From positions 28,870,023 through 28,934,022 of the forward strand of contig CM043797.1 in the NCBI GenBank assembly GCA_023974075.1: a DNA stretch of 64,000 nt. Reading direction: 5' to 3'. Positions 58,621-64,000 of this stretch are shown in pieces. The DNA is from Chaenocephalus aceratus. Lineage: Eukaryota; Chordata; Actinopteri; Perciformes; Channichthyidae. The first letter of the stretch is position 1, and each line of letters opens with the position of its first letter. Made by a program: the position numbers and the translations under genes. Under the pieces are notes generated by a model. It worked only from the letters and a program-made list of their open reading frames with translations, was not told the DNA's origin and made no database searches.

Positions 58621-59880
58621 TCTCCCATATCCCTTAGGATGCTAAAGCAGTCAGTAACTGTTTTAAGGAGAGTCGGCTATCTCTACTTCTATAGCTTTTT
58701 ATATGTGAATTACAGTGGACCTATCATAGCTCCACAGTGATGGGCAAGTGTTTGGCCAGAACTCCTTCCATGGTTTTACACTGACACTATGGAGGTCGTT
58801 GTAATCCAATCATTGTCCTATTTTCGCCTGACTGAACATGTCCATGATTTTGGCGCTCTGCATGTTTCTTAGAAGGACTGAAACAACCTTGCAAAATCTT
58901 CTTTTCGTTGAGCAGCACAGTCTTTAAAAGATTGGACTTGCAACAACTTCGTCTTCATTCTCTTTTTACTGAATCTGCCGATTAAGGTTGTTTCATCGCT
59001 CCAAAGCCGGTCTTAGGTTACCAGTTATGAATTTTCACGTTCTTTTTTTTTTTTATAATTTTGCCTTAAAGATTTCCCCCCCCTTTTTATTTTCTTACAG
59101 TAATTACATTGTGCCTGTACAAAACGTTTCTTATTTATTAAATCTGTAAATGTTTGGGTTTACATTTGAAATGAATCAGTCACTGTAATAGAAGTTTTCC
59201 ATTCCCCTTTCTCACATGAAACAGGATGACACCATTACGACTGTAGTAGCATTGATATTACATACACATAGAACACTTGGCAATGGACTTTTAAGCATTG
59301 AAACCAATATATATGTTTATGTTAACCAAAAAAAATGAATTGGTACTACTACATAATAATCAAATAATGGGAGTATCTTTATATCTCAAAAAACGTTTGG
59401 TTTACTCTCAGGCTTTAGCACATATGTTGCAATAGGAGCTTTATTTTATACACTCCTCATTCCTTGTGTAGCGAAAAGGATACATATTTAATCACTGTGT
59501 CCTTTCAGCATCTTGTGTATATGTTCAGTGGCGGGTTTAATTCGTAATGTGGTCAAGCGCCCCAGATACGTTCTCACTGTAATCCCTACCATAAAGCATG
59601 TGTGTGTCTTCACATATGTTCTTAATTATTTCCTGCCTTAGCTGATGAAGTTCTTATCTACTTTTGAACATTAGTCTTGTTAGAAATTCCCCAGGCCTCT
59701 GAAGTCATATATTATCCACACGTGTTCTCCACTAACAGATGTCTTTGTGTAAAGCACTTAGTTTAGTAACATACAGTTGGACACACATACAGTCTTCACA
59801 TAGTTCTCAGTCTGTAGTCTACAATGTGTCTGTTGCTTTAACCTAGAGTTACACCTGCAGGATAATTGTCTCATTGATGT
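58621..59880. other. cwf19l2 intron or 3' flank, nothing recognised
   Basis: A/T-rich sequence with no CwfJ-domain exon, no mobile element ends and no RNA gene that I can support. Confidence 0.45.
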
Positions 59881-60072
59881 AAGGCAAGGCAAGGCAAGTT
59901 TATTTATATAGCACTTTTCAACACAAGGCAATTCAAAGTGCTTTACAAAAAATGAAAGACATTAAGAAAATGGCATTTAAAATCAGTCATTAAAAAGAAA
60001 TGCTAATAAAATAAACATTAAAAGAAAAAATACATGGATAAAAGTTACAGTGCAGTCTAAGATATGAATAGT

Positions 60073-61360
60073 TCAATTGAAAGCAGCGACAAAAAGAAAA
60101 GTCTTCAGCCTGGATTTAAAAGTAGTAAGAGTTATAGCGGACCTGCAGGTTTCTGGGAGTTTGTTCCAGATATTTGGAGCATAATAATTGAACGCTGCTT
60201 CTCCATGTTTAGTTCTGACTCTGGGGACAGAAAGTTGACCAGTCCCTGAAGACCTGAGAGATCTGGATGGTTCATAATTTAGCAGGAGGTCAGAAATGTA
60301 TTTTGGGCCTAAACCATTCAGTGCTTTATAAACCAGCAGCAGTATTTTGAAATATATTCTTTGACACACAGGAAGCCAGTATAAAGACTTCAGAACAGGA
60401 GTGATGTGATCCACTTTCTTAGTGTTAGTGAGGACTCGAGCAGCGGCGTTCTGAATCAGCTGCAGCTTTCTAATAGATTTTTTAGTGAGACCTGTGAAGA
60501 CACCATTGCAGTAGTCGAGTCTACTGAAGATAAAAGCATGGACAAGTTTTTCCAAATCCTGCTGTGACATTAGTCTTTTAATCCTAGATATATTCTTTAG
60601 GTGATAGTAGGCTGATTTAGTAACTGTTTTAATGTGACTGTTGAAACTCAGGTCAGAGTCCATGACTACACCTAGATTTCTGGCTTTATCTGTTGTTTTG
60701 AACATTGCAGACTGAAGCCTAGCGCTAACTTTTATACGTTCTGTCTTGGCTCCAAAAACCATTACCTCAGTTTTATCTTTGTTTAATTGGAGAAAGTTCT
60801 GACACATCCAGTCATTGATTTGTTCAATGCACTTACTCAGTGTTTGAATTGGAGCATAGTCTACTGGTGAAATTGTTACGTAAATGTGTGTGTCATCCGC
60901 ATAGCTATGGTAACTTATTTTGTTGTTCTTCATTATCTGAGCCAGTGGTAGCATGGAGACGTTAAAGAGAAGAGGCCCCAAGATGGAGCCTTGAGGTACC
61001 CCACATGTCATATTTGTCAACTCAGATGTGTATTTACCTATAGAAACAAAGTTGTTTCTGTCCTTTAAGTAGGATTCAAACCAATTTAGAACTGTTTCCG
61101 AAAGTCCCACCCAGTTTTCCAGTCGGTCTAGTAATATGTTGTGGTCAACAGTGTCAAACGCAGCACTGAGATCTAATAATACTAACACTGAAGTTCTGCC
61201 ACTGTCTGTGTTTAAGTGGATGTCATTAAAGACCTTTACAAGAGCAGTCTCAGTGCTGTGGTTTGGACGAAAGCCTGACTGGAACACATCAAAACAGTTA
61301 TTTAAATGCAAGAAATTACTCAACTGTTGAAAAACAACTTTTTCAATGATTTTACCTAGA
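60073..61360 (-). pseudogene. L2 copy 2 ORF2 reverse transcriptase
   Basis: About 416 codons are open to the natural stop at 60073. Blocks include [48 protein letters not shown], the catalytic SYADDTHIY, KLVHAFIFSRLDYCNGVF and the C-terminal NIWNKLPETCRSA...FKSRLKTFLF. A probable one-base deletion in the NYRPIS(K/N)LPFLGK block (near 61360) separates it from the upstream frame. Confidence 0.9.
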
Positions 61361-62048
61361 AATGGGAGTTTGATATGGGCCTGTAATTGTTCATTACTGA
61401 AGCATCTAGATTATTCTTTTTTAAGAGCGGTTTAATGACTGCAGTTTTCAGGGCCTGTGGAAAAATACCTGAGTGAAGAGATTTGTTTACTATATGAAGT
61501 AGATCTGAGGCCATGCAAGGCAAAACATCTTTGAAAAATCCTGTTGGAATAATATCAAGGTAGCAGGAGGAGGATTTCAGAAGTTGAATAATGTCCTCTA
61601 GGTTTTTATCATTAATCTGATGGAATTGTGTCATGGTGTTTGAATTGATATTAGTTGGACACAAAGACAACACATTTGCTGTTCCTGATGCAGAGGCACT
61701 GACTGCTTGTCTGATTTTCTGAATTTTGTCAGTGAAGAAGGAGGCAAAATCATTGCACGCCCTGGTGGATAGAAATTCAGAAGCTACTGACACTGGGGGG
61801 TTAGTTAGTCTGTCGACGGTAGCAAACAAGGCACGTGCGTTGTTTTTGTTTTTGGTAATGATGTCAGAGAAGAACGATTGTCGTGCGTTTTTCAATTCCA
61901 AATTATAAAGGCCAAGTCTCTCTTCATAGATTTCAAAGTGAACCTGGAGATTTGTTTTTCGCCACCTGCGTTCAGCTTTTCGACATTCTCTTTTTTCTGT
62001 TTTCACGGTCATGGCCTTTCTCCATGGAGATATTTTCTTCCCAGACAC
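61356..62048 (-). pseudogene. L2 copy 2 ORF2 linker region
   Basis: The frame carries GKKISPWRKAMTVKTEKREC, FSDIITKNKNNARALFATVD, DIIPTGFFKDVLP and [20 protein letters not shown], the segment between endonuclease and RT in L2 ORF2. It is open over 230 codons. Confidence 0.85.
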
Positions 62049-62122
62049 TTCCTTTACCTTAGTTGGAGCAATGGCATCTATAACATTTTTAATTTTTGAA
62101 TTAAAATGATCTACTAGCTCAT

Positions 62123-62371
62123 TTACTGAGATGTTAGCAGGGGCAAGTGTGGAAGAAAAATTCTGAGTAACATTTCCCTAGTATTTTCAGTTAAATATCG
62201 TTTTGTGGTTATCACTTTTTGAAAAAATGTGTGAACAGAAATAGAGCTCTCAAAGAAAACACAGGAATGGTCAGAGAGTGCAACATCAGTCACCACAACC
62301 TTAGAGATATTCAGACCCTTTGAGATAATTAAGTCCAGAGTGTGCCCCTTATTGTGCGTGGGCTCCGTCAC
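62123..62371 (-). pseudogene. L2 copy 2 endonuclease C-terminal part
   Basis: The frame reads EPTHNKGHTLDLIISKGLNI and ALSDHSCVFF, the last endonuclease block with its SDH catalytic motif. It is out of frame with both neighbours, so single-base indels lie near 62380 and 62155. Confidence 0.8.
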
Positions 62372-62381
62372 ATGCTGAGAG

Positions 62382-63065
62382 TCAGTCCATAGATATCAAA
62401 AACACAAAACAGTTCTTTAGCCCCTCTGTCCTGGGGTTGTCAACATGGATGTTAAAATCACCAACAATGACTAGACGGTCAAAGTCAATACACACTATAG
62501 ACAGCAGTTCGGTAAAATCATCAAAAAAGCTTGCACAGTATTTGGGTGGTCTATAGATATTTAGGAACAGAGCTCGAGAGGAGCATTTCAGCTGAAGGGC
62601 CACATATTTAAAAGAAGCAAAGTTCCCATAAGATGTCTTCCTGCATTGAAGGGAATCATTGAACAAAATAGCAACTCCACCCCCTTTCTTATGCATTCTT
62701 TCCTGACTCATAAAACTAAAGTTGGGAGGGGTTGATTCGATAAGAACAGCTGCACTGTTATTTTGTTCAATCCAAGTTTCTGTTAAAAACATAAAATCGA
62801 GACTGTGCTCAGTGATAAAATCATTGATTAAAAATGTTTTTCCTGCCAAAGACCTGACATTTAATAAAGCTAGTTTAAGTTTGTTAGATACACTATCAGT
62901 CAGGTTTTTTGTAACAAGCTGTGGCTGACATGGAATCACTGCTAAATTAGATAAACTCACACAAACGTTTGAGCGCTTCCTGTATCTAAGATGATTCACC
63001 GCTCTTAATCTATTACCTATCAACACAGATATCGGCAAAGCTACAGGCAGGCAGGGCCCCGGCAT
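62382..63065 (-). pseudogene. L2 copy 2 ORF2 N-terminus, APE endonuclease
   Basis: From ATG 63065 the frame includes LKLALLNVRSLAGKTFLIND, LDFMFLTETWIEQ (metal-binding Glu), KGGGVAILFNDSL, LNIYRPPKY and LVIVGDFNIHVDN. It breaks shortly after the GDFN block. Confidence 0.87.
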
Positions 63066-63273
63066 GTCCTGGAAAGAGTTGAGAGTGCCATACGCCCTTG
63101 AGCCTGGACCCAGCAGATATCAGTTTGCAGCGTTTTGTACACACACATCCCTATCAGGCTTTGAAGGGGAGGGAGGACCCACCACCCTGCTCCTCTCATC
63201 ATAGGCCGCTTGTCCTTGGCAGAGGGAACAGATTGATGACGCAGGCAGTTGAATATGTTAGAGATAAACAATT

Positions 63274-64000
63274 TCACTCCATGAAACATACTCCATTTGC
63301 CTTAAAAAGATGTCTGCGGTCCCAGAAAAAGTTAAAATTGTCAATAAAATGCACAGAATGGTCAGTACAGGCAGTTGAACGCCAGGTGTTCAGTGCAAAC
63401 AATCTGCTGAATCTCTCCACTCCTCTTCTGACTGGCGGTAGAGGGCCACTGATGAACACCTCTGCATTTAGAGAGCTGACAGTTTCCAACAGACATTTAA
63501 AGTATTTTTTCAGCACTTCTGACTTGTTTCACAACATCATTTGTTCCAATATGTAGTACCACATTCTTCACAGTCTGATGTTCAGCCCCAATATGCAGGA
63601 TCTTCTCAGCCAAGTCAGAGACCACATCCTTGGGAAAACAGAGTACTTTGGTGTTGTTCTTACTACACAGACTTTTTACATCTCTTAGAGCAGAGTCACC
63701 CACAATCAGAGTTGCAGGCCCTGTCGTTAGCTTTCCCTCTAGCCTTTTACTTTTGGAGTAGCTATTGGTCCTTACCCTGCTGTGTGAAGAGGACAGGTTA
63801 TCCAGGTCATCAGAAAGAGATCTCCGGCTCTTGGTCAGCGGAGCGTATCTGTTCTGGATTGGCACACTTGGTGGTTAAGGAGGATTGTTTGTAGTTCTCC
63901 CTTTAGCAGCTGTCCACGGCTGTTTAGGGGTTGAAGAGGCGCTCTTCCTGGGTGATAACAATGCAGGCCAGCCGGTCGCATCATAGATTTCAGAGCGCTG
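63274..64000 (-). pseudogene. L2 copy 2 ORF1, SGNH-esterase type (5' end off window)
   Basis: The 63497-63870 frame reads VPIQNRYAPLTKSRRSL, then ATLIVGDSALRDVKSLCS (GDS block) and NVVLHIGTNDVVKQ (GxND block), both signatures of SGNH hydrolases. A frameshift near 63500 moves the rest (LNAEVFISGPLPPVRRGVER) to another frame, and a TAA near 63871 interrupts the upstream frame that continues to the right edge. The final D..H motif is eroded. Confidence 0.8.

Larger units (their letters stand above)
59881..64000 (-). mobile_element. L2-clade LINE, copy 2 (runs off right edge)
   Basis: It reads on the minus strand from beyond the window's right edge to a 3' end at about 59881, where AAGGCAAGGCAAGGCAAG abuts TTTATTTATATAGCACTTTT. 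The same TTTATTTATATAGC core ends copy 1. ORF1 (SGNH type) and ORF2 (endonuclease and RT) are nearly full length, with about three single-base frame breaks in ORF2 (near 62380, 62155 and 61360), plus a stop and a frame break in ORF1. It is a separate subfamily from copy 1 and looks younger. It probably sits in an intron of cwf19l2. Confidence 0.88.

Noticed and set aside
63041..63289. 82-codon minus-strand frame between ORF1 and ORF2 of L2 copy 2
   Set aside because: It has no motif and lies in the interval expected to be the decayed ORF1 end.

Overview
The window is vertebrate DNA, most likely from a ray-finned fish and probably a percomorph. The reasons are split genes with canonical GT-AG introns, recognisable fish forms of fam168a, kbtbd3, sarcolipin, alkbh8 and cwf19l2, long GT/CA microsatellites, and many hAT, L2-type LINE and MITE insertions. 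There is no prokaryotic, plasmid or phage content and no CRISPR array. Gene names rest on my memory of the vertebrate families, since no database search was possible.

Layout, left to right. (1) 1-16.8 kb is the 5' part of fam168a on the minus strand: a non-coding first exon and promoter near 16.52-16.76 kb, a 15.4 kb intron 1 filled with nested hAT elements (3.7-4.9, 8.9-11.7 and 12.1-13.2 kb), and the first coding exon at 995-1064. (2) 18.1-22.6 kb is kbtbd3 on the plus strand, a complete BTB-BACK-Kelch gene in nine coding exons (636 aa). (3) 23.5-24.75 kb is sln (sarcolipin) on the minus strand, with a 31-aa ORF in one exon, an upstream 5'UTR exon and a TATA box. (4) 24.8-29.6 kb is intergenic. 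(5) 29.6-40.9 kb is alkbh8 on the plus strand, complete in twelve coding exons (738 aa; RRM, AlkB dioxygenase and tRNA methyltransferase domains). (6) 41.6-47.0 kb is a damaged L2-clade LINE on the minus strand, with a TTAA-flanked MITE inside it and a second copy of that MITE beside it. (7) 47.7 kb to the right edge is the 5' two-thirds of cwf19l2 on the plus strand: nine coding exons seen, with the C-terminal CwfJ exons not found. Its introns carry several MITEs, a SINE and a hAT element, and a second, fairly intact L2 LINE occupies 59.9-64.0 kb.

The genes do not form an operon and share no pathway. alkbh8, cwf19l2 and sln lie close together in human as well, so this is conserved synteny; ELMOD1, which I recall between ALKBH8 and SLN in human, was not found here. 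alkbh8 modifies wobble uridines in tRNA, cwf19l2 is a spliceosome-associated factor, sln regulates the SERCA calcium pump, kbtbd3 is a putative Cullin-3 adaptor, and fam168a is a small proline/tyrosine-rich protein.

I did not find a new biological system. The most distinctive sequence-level observations are: two adjacent hAT elements separated and flanked by three copies of one 8-bp target site; a 23-bp perfect inverted duplication that frameshifts the L2 reverse transcriptase; a TTAA MITE insertion whose empty site can be inferred from the L2 reading frame; an ATGA stop/start overlap between the two L2 ORFs; a kbtbd3 intron that is almost entirely a tetranucleotide repeat starting at the splice donor; a strong-context uORF in the predicted sln leader; and an in-frame 66-bp coding minisatellite in cwf19l2.
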